Positions 41,645 through 54,459 of a stretch of DNA of 64,000 nucleotides are shown in pieces. The position numbers were made by a program, and so were the translations under genes. This DNA is from Apoda limacodes. Taxonomy: Eukaryota; Arthropoda; Insecta; Lepidoptera; Limacodidae. The notes below the pieces were generated by a model. The model saw nothing but the letters and a program-made list of their open reading frames with translations, had not been told where the DNA came from and did no database searches. The DNA is taken from NCBI GenBank assembly GCA_946406115.1, contig OX291562.1, forward strand, positions 9,020,001 through 9,084,000, written 5' to 3'. How positions within the stretch are numbered: position 1 is the stretch's first letter; each line of letters starts with the position of its first letter.

Positions 41645-42820
41645 TCTTCTATCGAAGTTGCCTTCTTACGGAGTGCCCGAGGGTTTGTGCAAATGGGTGG
41701 CTAGCTTTTTGTCCGGCAGAAGCATACGAGCCGTAGTTGACGGTAGTTGCTCTGATAGCATGGACATTAATGCTGGTGTCCCGCAAGGCTCTGTGCTGTC
41801 TCCTACGCTGTTTCTACTGCACATCAATGATATGTTGGACATCAACAACATACATTGCTATGCAGATGACAGTACTGGAGACGCTTATTACACGGGCCGT
41901 GCAAGCATCCCACGTTCCGTTGTGGAGGAAAAGCGTGAAGAACTTGTGTCTCAAATCGAGATCGGTCTGTCCAAGGTCTCTGACTGGGGGCGCGAAAACT
42001 TGGTCCGATTCAACCCTTCAAAGACACAAGTCTGCGCGTTCACCGCTAAGAAAACCCCATTCACTGTAGTCCCACAATTCCAGAACACTCCCCTCTCAAT
42101 CTCCAAGAGCATTGGGATCCTTGGCGTTGACATCTCCAGCGATGTTCAGTTCCGAGATCATTTGCTAGACAAGGTAAAGCTGGCGTCCAAAAAACTTGGT
42201 GTACTCAACAGAGCGAAGCAGTACTTCATTCACGTCGGGGCAAAGGTTGCTACTTTACAAGTCGCAAGTCCGGCCCCATATGGAGTACTGCTGCCATCTC
42301 TGGGCGGGTGCACCCGGATACCAGCTTGGCCCTTTTGACTCGGTTCAACGACGGGCTGTGAGAATTGTCGACGATCCCAAACTCTCTTGCGGTATCGAGC
42401 CCTTAAGTCTGAGGAGAGACTTTGCCTCCCTGTGTGTGTTCTACCGCTTGTACAATGGATTGTGTTCTGAGGAATTGTTCGAAATGATGCCCACGGCTAC
42501 TTTCTACCATCGCACCGCTCGCCATCGACAGGGAATTCATTCTCACACCTTGGAACCAAAATGGTCGCGTACAGTGCGGTTTCAGAGAAACTTCCTCCCG
42601 CGAACCCTTGGGTTGTGGAATGAGCTCCCTGCCAAGGTTTTCTCTAAGAACTACAGTATGGGGTTCTTCAAAAAAGAAGTTATTAGATTTCTGAAAGGTC
42701 GGCAACGCGCAAGTGATGCCCCTAGTGTTGCAAGCGTTCATAGGCTACGGTGACCGCTTACCTTTAGGCGGAGCATAGGCTTGTTTGCCACCTTAGTGGT
42801 ATAAAAAAAAAAAAAAAAAA
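41645..42820 (+). pseudogene. 5'-truncated Jockey-like LINE (reverse transcriptase part), longest copy
   Basis: Starts abruptly inside the RT domain (YGVPEGLCKWVASFLSGRS) with motif AGVPQGSVLSP and catalytic CYADDSTG at about 41860. One frameshift near 42230 moves the reading to another frame, which continues through CCHLWAGAPGYQLGPFDSVQ to HRLR and stop at 42753. A 3' untranslated end (ggtgaccgcttacc, gtttgccaccttagtggtat) and a poly(A) run at about 42805-42820 follow. Clade is inferred as Jockey/CR1-like from the RT text. Six shorter copies of its 3' half lie elsewhere in the window. Confidence 0.85.
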
Positions 42821-42829
42821 TCTTGCATA

Positions 42830-45120
42830 TTTCCCCTTTTAAGAATCATAAAAAGTTACAAAATATCACTGTGTTAAATGTTTGATATCTGCCGACACAT
42901 ATTACACCACGCTTGTTTTCCAAAAAGGTACCTACGCATAGACCAAATACCACTCGCTACGATCTTGGCACACCTCTAGTTGAATAATATTGGTTTAGTC
43001 ACCGAGAATAACAAAAATTAAAAAACAGGTAGTTTACTTTAGTTTATACGAAAAATATAATAATGTTATATGCCCTTGTCCTTGACCAAACTCTCTTCAC
43101 TAGATCAATTTCGTTTGACATTAATTGAGTAAGAAATATGGCATATTAATTGTTTTCAGAAAACTGCAACAGAACATCTAAAGAATAGGTTCCATATAAA
43201 ATATTCTATCAATTCGTACATTTCAATATTTACGTGGGAGAATCATAGATCAACATGGCCATACTGACATGGCGGGTCATGTTGCTATATGGGAGGAATG
43301 ATTAGAAAAAGAATGATCTTTTGATGAAAAGATAATAGTGAATTACACAACAAATGAAAAAAAAGGAAATTTAATTTGAGGGACTAAGTTGGATCCCGAG
43401 AGCAGCGCCGAGGGGCGCGAGAGATTCTAGAGTAGAATTTTGAACGCAGCGGGGTTACAAAGGACCGAGATGAAAATAAAATAAAATAAAGTTATGGCGC
43501 CAAAATATGGTTGCTAGTAAAATAAAAAAAAAACATTTTATATTAGGTTTATGAACCAAATTGAAATCCTATATACAAATTGTAATAAGAAATGTATTTC
43601 TGAAGCCGTATCGATTGATACCCTACACAATGGGGTTCGTAATATAAAAACCCAGTTCAATCTACGCCGAAATTTTTTTTTTTAATTTTCATAACAAATC
43701 TGTATGATGGAATGTAAAATACACTTTTTTGTAAAACCTTATTAGGATCGATCCAAAAAAGCACAAGGCTGCGACATACGGACAGACAGCAAACCTTAAT
43801 AACAAAATTCAAAACTGTTTTTTATAATATAAAGTCAAAGTAAATTTTGACTTTTGACTGACCAATAAATAAAATAGGATAATACACAACATTTAAACTA
43901 GATATGGTAGTCAAGCTACGTAATGGCGGTCTCTCGAATAGAGCTGCGGTATTTGCAACTGACGCTAAATGTTCGGATCGTCCATTAATTACATCAGAGC
44001 ACAGCAACCTGCAAGCATAACCCGTTTCATGTTGTGTAATAAATTCTGTTGTAAATTTTAAAAAAAAGATTCTTTTAAAAAACTAGTTAAGTAAAATTGT
44101 TAAACATTTTGTAGGTTGTTAAACTTAGTGTAAATTATGTTATTGTTTACTGTAATGCTTCAAAAAAATATTTTTTCTTCTTCTTTTTCTACAGTGAAGT
44201 AGGTTAATAAAATAGGTCCACTGTTTAGCTATAACGTCTTACAATCAACTTAACATTTATATCTTTCCTTACTTATGTTTCTGTACTTATATGTAACATA
44301 TCATATTATGATATGAAGGTATATCTATAGTATATATTTTATTTATTAAACAAACTTGAATTTAAATTATGAGATTTGAGATATATTTTTATATTAACTT
44401 TTAAAATGTCTATTGTACCTCTTATTGTTTTTGTAAGAAATATCTTTTATAAATAAACTCGCTTTAAACATGTAGTTTTTTATTATTGTTTTATATAATT
44501 GTAATAATCTAGTATACAACAAATAATTCACTAAGTACCTACTAATTCATTAGTTAGGCCAATGGCATGTTTTTGTGTCTGTTATATCGAATACCCAATT
44601 CGTTTTTGAACTTATTTTTTTTTTTTTGGATTCAGTTGGTCATCATGTCGGTTGAGTAAGGTATGTTATAAATAAAACGATAATTAAACTAGAAATCATA
44701 GAATAGTGAACCAAAACTGTTCATTCTTCAATAAATAGTTTTATTTGTAATTAGTATTTTGTACAACCAACAAAACTTTAAGAGTGTGCTAAATGCACGA
44801 CTGAGGAAGCGAATTAATAAATACAGAATCAAGCGCACAAAAAAAGGGACAAGTGCAGTTCCTATTTCCAAGAGAGTACAAAAATAAAAATCACGACCTC
44901 AACTGATGTCTAAACTACGTTTTTCAATAATTTGTTCAAACAAAGCCTGCTAAAGTAACTTTACAGAGCACTTCTACGCAATAATGTTTTGGGCTGTGTT
45001 ACGACCTCCAATATATGCTCTATTTTACTATGTTTTTTTCTTAAAAATACATTCTGCAATTTAAGAAAAATCCCTGCTAAAAAAAGTGATTTTAGGCATA
45101 TACGCCCTCATAAATTCAAA
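42830..45120. other. Intergenic, no gene seen
   Basis: AT-rich with a slightly GC-richer patch at 43385-43460. 45000-45060 shares text with 41515-41565 (tatatgctctattttac), another short unclassified repeat. Confidence 0.5.
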
Positions 45121-45127
45121 ATAACAA

Positions 45128-45500
45128 GCGGTCACCGTAGCCTATGGACGCTTGCAACTCCAGGGGTATCACTCGCGCGTTGCCGACCCTTCAAAAATCT
45201 AATAACTTTTTTCTAGAAGAACCTCATACTGTATTCCTAAGTGAAAGCCTTGGCAGAGAGCTTATTCCAAAACCCGAGCGTTCGCGTTTTCTGTTTCAAA
45301 TTGTGAGAAAGCCGTGGGCATCATTTCGAACAATTCCTCACACATCCCACATCCCATTGGACAAGCGATAGAACACACACAGGGAGGCAAAGTCCCTCTT
45401 CAGACTTAAGGGTTCGATACGGCAAGTAATTTTGGGATCGTCGACAATTCTCACAGCCTGTCGTTGAACCGAGTCAAAAGGTCCAAGCTGGTATCCGTCA
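45128..45500 (-). mobile_element. Jockey-like LINE fragment, minus strand, lacking tail
   Basis: Complement of the LINE from cggtgaccgctt back to the segment matching ccaagctggtatccg. The poly(A) tail and last 50 bases of the 3' end are missing, so it was cut by a later rearrangement. Confidence 0.75.
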
Positions 45501-45834
45501 TTTGGCCATTAGGGGCTCTTTTTGGGCAAGGTTCGAACGAATTTCACAAAGTATAAAAGTCTAAAATATATTTACATAGTTTTTTCAATTAATACATAAA
45601 GATACACCTTTTCACACATGCACATACCTTCGCTTATACACTTCCACAGTCATTCAAACACAAGTCAATTTTAAACGCTCAATACAAATTAAGTCTGTAT
45701 AGTTATTCGTAGTTTTTTGACGAAAATAAACAATGAGGGTCATTATCTATCCACGAACACTCGCACGTTTCTCATTTAATAATAAATGAGAGCAATAATT
45801 GTAAAACAAGCTTCAGTATACTGGCAAAGTTTTT

Positions 45835-46040
45835 ATCAGGAAATAATCCACATAAGTTACGTAGCGGTTGTGACGTGTTAACGGACACGGCCGCTCGCCC
45901 TGCTAATGATACGGTCGTTTTGCGGTAACGTATAATATAACGTACCGCAGAAGGCATATACCGGTAAATATGGGTCATTGTCTCATATTATTGTACGTAA
46001 ATTAATTTTCCGCTATGAATTTATTACATCCGTTGTCTCC
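45835..46040 (+). repeat. Dispersed repeat, second copy of the 19.93-kb unit
   Basis: Matches 19930-20112 and 20287-20300, but without the minisatellite. No ORF. Confidence 0.75.
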
Positions 46041-46839
46041 ATACGTCAAACATATGCACAACTGAGTGATGTATTTGTATGTGTGTCCTTCCTTTACTAG
46101 CATCCAATAGAGCTGAAACTAATTTAAGCTCAAAGCACAGAGTTAGTTCCTGTTGTGTACATCCTATAACATCCCAAAAAACTACTTATCTATTACATAT
46201 AAGAACATACAATTAGGCACATCCATAATCAATTCATCTATCTCCAGCCCAAGTCATGCGTATTTCCAGAATAAGAAATTTAGTGAATGCTAAAACATCA
46301 GAATTGTAATGAATGATTTTACTTCTGCTTAAAAATATTTATTAAAAATATAAAATAAATGCTGTCTTTAGCACTATTTTAGCATAGTATCATCGTAGCT
46401 CTCTTCTTAAACTACTGGCCTTCTCATACAACTTCCATAATTTTTCTTTTTAAGCTGTCACTCATAAATTAAAATAAAATAAAGAAATAACTATACCATT
46501 ATGTGTTGACGTCTAGAGAAGACGGATGTAATAAATTAATGGCGTAAATTAATTTTAGTAATTAAATTACACCTCTAAATCATTTAAATTAAAGTACGTG
46601 TGTCATCCCTTGCGGCATAATTTTTTTTTAAACAACTTTTCCAGTCTCTTATCCAGATATTTTAAAACAAAAGATTACAAAAAAACATTTTTATTGGATT
46701 TGCATCAAACTTTTTGAAAGCTTCGCGAATTAAAACTATGAAATGAAGTTAAAAATAAAATTGTCAAAGCAGCCAATATCTCAGCTATGTGGTTTCGTAT
46801 CTCTGAAGTTGAAAACAATTGTCTCTTGTCTTTTTTAAG

Positions 46840-47115
46840 GTTCCGTACCTGAAAGGTAATTAGGAACCCTATTACTGAGACTTCGCTGTCCGTCCGTCCG
46901 CCTGTCACCAGGCTGTATCTCATGAACCGTTATAGTTAGACAGTTGAAATTTTCACATAAGATATATTTCTGTTGCCGCTATAACAATAAATACTAAAAA
47001 ACAGAAAAAAAAAAATTTAAGGGGGCTCCCATACAACATACGTGATTTTTTGTTCGTTTTTGTAGATAATGGTACGGAACCCTTTGTGCGCGAGTCTGAC
47101 TCGCACTAGGACGAT
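46840..47115 (+). repeat. Dispersed repeat with CCGTCCGT motif, second copy
   Basis: Begins aaggttccgtacctgaaagg and ends gcgagtctgactcgcactagg; same order of blocks as 20350-20755. Confidence 0.7.
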
Positions 47116-47194
47116 TTTTGCTGATTTTTGTTGTCAAACTTCAAGTAGAATAAAACACTTAGCTCAATATTGTTACGGCCGTTGAGTTTATTTA

Positions 47195-47640
47195 ATACGA
47201 GAGTATACCGGGCGTCTCCACCCGCCCTTAGTTAGGTTATCGGCTTGGAAATCTTTAAATAACTCCAGAATTATAGTAATGAAGTTTGCTATATCTGCAC
47301 CTATAGTTCATTTAAGCTCGTTTATAGTTATTCCGGAGGAAGCTTTTAAATTTTTCAGGATAAAAAGTAGCCTATGTGTTAATCCAAGTTGTCAGCTACC
47401 TCCGTACCAAATTTCATTAAAATTGGTTCTGCCGTTTGAGCGTAAAGAAGTTACAAACATACACAAAAACTTTCGCCTTTGTAATATTAGTGTTATAAAG
47501 ACTTTTACTTTAAACCATCGGTCCTCGTATGACAGCAGTCGTTAAGCTATGTCAAAGGCTTTATGAGTAACTTAAAAAAATCGACAGTCAAGTGGCTCGT
47601 GAACGTCTGCCGATCTGAATCATCACGGAAAACTATGGCC
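47195..47640 (+). repeat. Dispersed lepidopteran-type repeat
   Basis: Contains tcaggataaaaagtagcctatgtgt, ccaaatttcattaaaattgg and ctttgtaatattagtg. An 88-codon ORF over it is a by-product. From 47500 a second repeat type with catcggtcctcgtatgacag follows, related to 54310-54400. Confidence 0.6.
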
Positions 47641-47833
47641 TAATCTTCTTTGCTTTTTGCTTACAAACACTGTTTTAAGGACAAACAACGGCTGAGACAA
47701 CATTTATATAAATTAATATAATTTCTATAGCTAATCGGTGATCCGTAATGTATAAGAGTTATGAGAATACGTGACGCACAAAATAATTTTTGGGTTCGTA
47801 ACGAAAAGAACTTAACCAAACATAATATTTTAA

Positions 47834-48110
47834 ATCCCTCGCAGCCTAGTTGGTAGTATGGCCAGCTGCTGTGCAGAGGGTGTGGGTTAGATTCCCGCAC
47901 TGGACAAACATTTATGTAATAAACATTTTGTGTCTTTCTTGAGTCTGGGTGTATTTATGTATGATATGTATCTATTTACGAAAAAAATAATTTATTTATA
48001 TGTATTTGTATCTATTGTCTGGTATCCATAACTCAAGCGAAACAAGCTTCGCTTACTTCGGCCGGTGTAATGTCCAAAAATATTTATTAATATTTTTATT
48101 ATTATAAATA
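47834..48110 (+). repeat. tRNA-derived SINE, best-preserved copy
   Basis: Head gcagcctagttggtagtatgg (A-box-like) and gggttagattcccgcactgg (B box), body ggacaaacatttatgtaata...cttgagtctgggtgt, tail tgtctggtatccataactcaagc...tgtccaaaa. The tRNA-like head could support polymerase III transcription, but it does not fold into a true tRNA. Confidence 0.75.
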
Positions 48111-48696
48111 AATAGCTACAATATGTTACTTTGCGAAATTTATGTCCAAAGTTTATAACCCAACATAGCCTTTGGGTATAGTATATCAAAGTTAGTTCAA
48201 TAAAAATATACGAAATAAACAGTTTTATATTTTTTTTATTATTTCTATACCATTAGGTCTGCTTACTATTTCCTTATTATGGCTATATAGCTATAAGAAA
48301 TAAGAAAACTTGCGAATTTAATTAAGGAAATGGTATATTATTCTAAAACAAAATTCAATTATATGGTTAAGGGTCTTTAAGAGTGGTCTCTGGATAATGT
48401 ATATTTTAAAATTATGCATACCTACAAAATAAACTGGACGAAAATTAAATGTTACTTTGTTTGTAATGCAAAGTGGGTAATCCTTTTAAAATTCTATGCA
48501 AATTGGATAATATCCCAGAGAAAACGGTTTTGCAAGTTGTAGAATTTAATAGAATAATTTTGTGGACTATAGTAGAGAGAATTTTTAGAGACTTGTAAAA
48601 ACACGCGAAAAATTAAAATCCTTAAAAGGAAAAAAAACCGATATATTATTATTAAATCTGACTTCATTTAGATTTACCTTTTCGATGTTCTGTTTT

Positions 48697-49262
48697 TTAG
48701 GGTTGCAAAACGGGATCCTATTATTAAGACTTCGCTGTCAGTCCGTTCGTCCGCCCCTACGTCTCTCACCATGCTGTATTTCATGAACCGTGATAGTTAG
48801 ACAGTTCCTTTGGAATATCTCCACCTGACAAAGACAAGGACAAAGTATCTTCCACTTTTTTATGACTTCTAACAAAATGTAAGCAGTTAGGTATCCACAC
48901 GCGATACACGACATGATAATTTAATTTAGATGTGCACATATGTCGCACATTGATCAAGAAGAAATAATAAAGTGAACATATAACTTAATATTCTGTGAAT
49001 ATTTTAAGCATATACCTGTTTCCGTTATTAATTTCGAGCAAAAAAAGCACGTTTGTTGTATGGAATCCCCCTTAAATATTTAGTTTATTCTGTTTTTTAG
49101 TATTTGTTGTTATAGCGGCAACAGAAATACTTCATCTGTAAAAATTCCAACTGTCTTACTATCACGGTTTATGAGATACAGCCTGGTGACAGACGAACAG
49201 ACGGAGAGACAGAAAGTCTTAGTAATAAGGTCCCGTTTTGTGCCATTTGGGTTCGGAACCCT
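48697..49262. repeat. Two head-to-head pieces of the CCGTCCGT repeat
   Basis: 48697-48800 is a partial plus-strand copy, 49035-49262 a minus-strand copy (ends ttcggaaccct). They are separated by about 235 bp of other sequence. Confidence 0.65.
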
Positions 49263-49269
49263 AATTACT

Positions 49270-50300
49270 AAAGATGGTAGAACTAATTAATTGATAACTT
49301 GATTGTGTTATTTTGTCCTGTACTATTTATTTCTAACAATATCTAAATGCCTGTGCGTAGATGACAAAATTCCTTTTCGTTTTTAAACTTTTTACAGTGT
49401 CGCTATTGTTAATCCATAACGTTTATATGACTATTAAAGACTTATTTGAAAATTTTGTTTAAAAACGAACAAATTGACGTGTGCATTGGACAGCACAAAA
49501 ACACGTAATGGCAGTCAGAAGCGGGCAATATGGAGGAAAGCATATCTGTATATATAGTGGAAACTACCTGCTGTGTAAATTTTAATTTTAGAAGGCATTT
49601 TTATAGATTTAAAGGTGTGATTACGCCAGGATCGTACTGTTGCATGTAGACTCTAATCATTTTCAGGAGAGAAACGAACTATAATAGTACAGTGAGCTTA
49701 TTGTGAGTTTTTGCGTATTCATTAAAAGTCCTGTGAGAAAAAACCGTCTCAAAATTCGTCCGCGAGAGGCGCTCCTTCATTTCCATACATGTATTTCGTT
49801 TCGTTAAAAACTCATACTGATTGCTCAAACTGCTCGTATGGTAGTCGCCTTAAAATTAGTTTCGTCTGCTTATAGTTAAATATTTGATGTATTTTACTTG
49901 TCTATATTTGTTTATTTTTAGTTCTTGATGTTTTTGCAGTCAGGTTTTTTATTTATTTTTATTTTTCACTGAATTTACCGATAAAATGAATAGAACTAAG
50001 CTTTTCCTCAAACTAGAGGTATTTTTTCTTCGAATAAAATGTACTTTATTTAAGTAGATACTTTAATACAACAGAGTTTGCGACTAAGCTACGACTAAGT
50101 TACTTAAGTCAACGAAAATGCAGTCACAGATTTTACCTTTTTAAAATATTCTGTGAACGAAGCTTTCTTATTTGCTACATTTATTTTACAAAAGAGTATT
50201 TTATTTTAAAAGTCTTACTTTAATCGAAGGTTAATTCAGAATAATCTTAGCTGAGCACACAAGGACGCATTTACAGATTTTGGTATTTGAGTAGACGTCG
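49270..50300. other. Intergenic, no gene seen
   Basis: AT-rich, no ORF of note and no repeat assigned. Confidence 0.5.
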
Positions 50301-50759
50301 GTTTTATTACACATACAAGCTTTTACCCGCGGTTCCACCCACTCTAAATTCGGTTATCGGTAAAGCATTTCAACGGCAGCTCCATTATAGAAAAAAATAT
50401 TGACGTTGTCAAGTAACTTATGTCCTTCACCGGAACTCAAACTATCTGCATGCCAAATTTCATCTTAATCGGTACAGCAGTTAAAGCGTGAAGAGTTAAC
50501 AGACAGACAAACACAGTTACTTTCGCATTTATAATAAGTATTTATTTATAATTTAGATATACTGGTAGGTAAATTTGAAATATGGTAATTGCAAAATTAA
50601 TTATTCAAATTAGATATAAAGATACTATGACGTCACACTACAGATACCTTATTTTTTTATGCGTGGACAGATCAATTATGGTTGTAACATTATTACTAAC
50701 CTACTTCCAAAATTATATCTAAAATTTTCATTTCTCACCTAATATAATAAGAAAGTAAG

Positions 50760-50945
50760 ACAGACAGTTACAAGAACTTACGATCTAGAAGCTTTGTAGT
50801 TCCCTGAGGTATGAGTTGGTACAGTCCGTTCTGTGAGCCGAGGTCTCATTACTTTGAGTCACGTACAAATTGTAAGTAGTAAAATATAGCATTATTGTAA
50901 AGTAAGTCAGAAACTCAGGAGTAAGGGACTTTGAAGATTTTGGTG
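50760..50945 (+). repeat. Conserved dispersed repeat, copy 2
   Basis: Nearly identical to 25195-25380 over about 185 bp. Confidence 0.75.
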
Positions 50946-51094
50946 TACCTTATGTTTTCCTTACTTTTTTTTCATAATACCGACCTGGCATATAACCTGC
51001 GTATACTTGTTAACACATTCAATAAATGAAACACAAGGGTTACTAAGTAATAAGCTACCAAAGTTGTACCAGTGACGTCATCAGTAGTATAATT

Positions 51095-51290
51095 GTATTA
51101 AATACCAGACAACGGATATAAATACTTACATACTTTTTTATGTAAATACATTCATATCATATATTAATATAACAAGACTCAAGACAAATTCAAATGTTTA
51201 TGATGTGTGTCTGATGAAATGTTTGTTCAGTGCGGCAATCGAACCCTCACCCTCTGCACAGCAAGCGACCACATGACCAACTACAAGGAA
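51095..51290 (-). repeat. tRNA-derived SINE copy, minus strand
   Basis: Complement of the SINE: tail side ataccagacaacgga at 51100, body gactcaagacaaat, head ggcaatcgaaccctcaccctctgcacagc at about 51235-51265. Confidence 0.65.
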
Positions 51291-51296
51291 GTCGGT

Positions 51297-51775
51297 AAAT
51301 GTTTTGACTCGGTTCAACGATGGGCTGTGAGAATTGTCGACGATTCCAAACTCAAACCCTTTAGTCTGAGGAGAGACTTTGCCTCCCTGTGTGTGTTCTA
51401 CCGCTTGTACAATGGGTTGTGTTCTGAGAGATTGTTCGAAATGATGCCCACGGCTACTTTCTACCATCGCACCGCTCGCCATCGGCAGGGAATTCATTCT
51501 CACACGTTAGAACCGAAATGGTCGCGTACAGTGCGGTTTCAGAGAAACTTCCTCCCGCGAACGCTTAAGTTGTGGAATGAGCTCCCTGCCAAGGTTTTCT
51601 CCAAGGACTACAGTATGGAGTTACTTAAGAAAGAAGTTATTAGATTTCTGAAGGGTCGGCAATGCGCGAGTGATACCCCTGTTGTTGCAAGCGTCCATAG
51701 GCTACGGTGACCGCTTACCATCAGGTGGACCGTAAGCTTGTTTGCCACCTTATTGGTATTAAAAAAAAAAAAAGG
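51297..51775 (+). mobile_element. Jockey-like LINE, 3' half with tail
   Basis: Starts at ttgactcggttcaacgatgg (coding FDSVQRWAVRIVDD) and reads open through the same C-terminus as the 41.6-kb copy to HRLR at 51710, then the 3' end and a poly(A) run at about 51762-51774. It is inserted just next to the SINE. Confidence 0.8.
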
Positions 51776-51970
51776 GTCCCTGCCAAGGTTTTCTCTTAGG
51801 ATTACAGTATGGTACTGAAATAAAGAATTTATTAGATTTTTGAAGGGTCGACAACGCGCGAGTGATACCCCTGGTGTGGCAAGCGTACATAGACTGCGGT
51901 GACCGCTTACCATCAGGCGGACCGTAAACTTGTTTGCCACAAAATTGTTGTATTATATAAAAAAAATCAT
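51776..51970 (+). mobile_element. Jockey-like LINE, second 3'-end copy in tandem
   Basis: Begins immediately after the poly(A) of the previous copy at gtccctgccaaggttttctc and repeats the 3' end, finishing in ttgtattatataaaaaaaatc. Head-to-tail adjacency suggests insertion into, or template jumping at, the first copy's tail. Confidence 0.75.
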
Positions 51971-52384
51971 TGCAAATTGACTGACAGAATTTTAAAGCAG
52001 GCCTCTGACGTAGATTAACAACTGCTATAGGTAAACAGCCAGAATCAAAAAAAATGTGCAATAAAGACCCGATTCTCCTGATAGTGCCGATATCAGTTCA
52101 ATTTACTTTATAGCGACATCGCTATACAAGCAATTGTGCTGTCATAGCACTAAGTCCCACACCTCGCCAGGACCACTAGCCCGTGACGCCAGTCATCGCC
52201 GCGCATCCGTACTGGGTAGGTTCCTAGCTCTCAGCTAAATTTGTAACCTAACTTTACGTTTTGCATATAGCAAAATAAATCCAATTGTTTCAAGTGAACC
52301 TTTTCATTTTATTGCCTTCGTCAAGTCACGCCACCTTAGCTACACCATCACCACATACAACAAAGTAGCTAAAACTTTTTATCT

Positions 52385-52640
52385 GACCAAGCTCGGACCG
52401 AGAACTGTGATTACTATAGTGTAGGTAGTCATCCATCCAATTACAAACCACACTCGACCAAACGTGTATTTCTGTAATTTTATAGCTCAATTCGCATTTC
52501 AGCACTGATGGGTTTTTACACTTGAAAGGTCTCTGAAGAAGAAAAGAAGACACGTGGTTACGGCCATGTTTACGATTGGGATATTTTAAACTCAAAAGGA
52601 ATGCTCAAATGTCAAACTTTTGTGTTTGCTTGTTTTTGTT
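52385..52640 (+). repeat. Dispersed repeat, copy 2 of the 28.14-kb unit
   Basis: Same blocks as 28140-28530 (gctcggaccgagaactgtgatt, aaaccacactcgaccaa, tttgcttgtttttg). Confidence 0.5.
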
Positions 52641-52802
52641 TACGTTTTTAAACAATTCTTATAAGCAACAAACTGCTAAATCCTTACTTATATTTATAGT
52701 TCGTCAAAAACTTTTAAAGATATTTTTCCTCATATTATTCAGCTTTTTTTAACACGTATTGCTTTAAAGTTGGCAATTCCCGACTTTTGGGTTTTATCTT
52801 CT

Positions 52803-52960
52803 TCTTCTTATAGTGCCTCTGCAACTAGTGAAGGTTGGCAGTCAGCTCCGCAAATCTCTCCATGTCTCCAGCGAGGCGGAATAGATCGCCTACACTCGCG
52901 ATCCCAGTCCACTCCCTGATGTTACGCAACCAAGACTTCTTTCTCCGACCTACTTTCTTT
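52803..52960 (-). pseudogene. RTE-type LINE, C-terminal and 3' end fragment
   Basis: Minus strand encodes GRRKKSWLRNIREWTGI...LFRLAGDMERFAELTANLH then TAG at 52827-52825, followed by a short 3' end with an (AAG) simple repeat. The W-L-x-N-I-x-x-W and final helix pattern is the C-terminus I know from RTE/BovB-like elements. Only about 45 codons remain. Confidence 0.65.
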
Positions 52961-53189
52961 TATAAATAAAGTAAATTCTCCTTAATTCTTCTTAATGTAC
53001 GACGATAATATTCATTGTCGCAATTGAGTAAACACAGCTTTAAGTAACAAAATTATTAAATACTTCAACAAAAGTTTACATATTAATAAAAACATTATTA
53101 TTTTTTAATTTGACCTGACATAGTGTAGCACATCCTACTAGCATAGCATACCATAAGACAAAGAAAAGTAATAAAGTTTCGCTTCTATA

Positions 53190-53300
53190 CTTTTAAATTT
53201 ATATTATGCTAGGCTCCGCTTTGCTGTGTTAGGCTACGCTACGTTACGTAGCGCTATGCTACGGCATGCTACGATGTGCTACGCCAGATCAAGTCAAATT
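53190..53300 (+). repeat. Degenerate simple repeat based on gctacg/gctatg
   Basis: Runs such as ggctacgctacgttacgtagcgctatgctacgg. A 66-codon ORF starting here is a by-product. Confidence 0.6.
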
Positions 53301-54299
53301 AAAAACTTAATACTATCGCGACACGAAGTGATAGTCAGAGATAGAGAGAACTTTACAAATTGCTGCTACCAGTCAATAATTGTTTATACCTTATTATCGT
53401 TAATACATTCACTGATAGTATATTGAATTTACATAAATACGGATGAGAGTTTTGGTCAAGCGAAACCAGACTTGAGAACACTTTTATTATAGCTTTTTGT
53501 TTCCCCTTAAGGGCCCTCTTACAGCCCACTAGCGCCGCCATTAGATATCGCGAATTTACTCTTCGTAGAAAACGATTTTCTAAAATCCAAATGTCGCAAA
53601 TATAAAGCTAGTCATAAGCTATTTTTAAAAAGTTTAATATAATTTCTAAATAATATCTCTGAGTTGTTCTGAGTTAGCTGCTATATGCGCCTTAAAGGTA
53701 ATACAATAACAATAGCGTTATGATATGCGTAGGCAAATTGGATTGCAACCCGAGCCGCCCGATCATAAGACATTTTATAACACGTGACACTTGTTTGAAA
53801 AAAATACAGAAAAACCCAAAACATATTAATTAGAATTATTATTTTTATTATAACATTATATTTTTAAGTTATTTTAAATTCGTGAAAATTAAAATGTTCA
53901 ACCTTTACTTCTTTAATTACACAGATGGAAGTAAATTAGAAAGTTTCAATCAAAACTTGTCAGCTTAAGCTGTAGGGAGAAGATTAAAATGTCAGGCAAT
54001 AGCCGGGAGTGACTTGGTAAGGGTTAGTTAATTAAGATTAGTTATTGCTTATTTAAAGTTCGTGTAATTGTTTTGGTATACTTGCTATAACTAATTAATT
54101 GTATTAAAAATCCGCTGCCGGACCTTTCATAATGAAAGCCACCACACCCGGTTATACGCCTTATTCATCCAGCCACTTCTAGCTATGTTTTAAGGTCATC
54201 GATCCACCTTCACACACCCAAACACACACACCAAACACACAGACACACACGCGCGGACTAGTGACCGCCTAGCTGCAAATTTTGTTGAACTCCGTCGTG

Positions 54300-54440
54300 C
54301 TTCGGAAGGCACGTTAAACCATCGGTGGATATTGTCAAACGACGGCAGTAGTTAGTCAAGTCAAAGACCTAATAGGCAGGTTAGCTGCTAATTCGCACTT
54401 GGCCAGCGTGGTTCCTTTCTTCAAGAAGAGAAAGAGGCTG
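54300..54440 (+). repeat. Dispersed repeat tail
   Basis: gtgcttcggaaggcacgttaaaccatcggt, then aacgacggcagtagttagtcaagtcaaag: a block I know as frequent in Lepidoptera, related to 47500-47600. A CA-rich patch (acacacac) precedes it at 54215-54255. Confidence 0.5.
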
Positions 54441-54459
54441 TGTCTCTATAGTGAGAACT

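Noticed and set aside
47834..47910. Possible tRNA gene
   Set aside because: A-box and B-box-like words are present, but no cloverleaf could be made and the text recurs as a SINE head in other copies.
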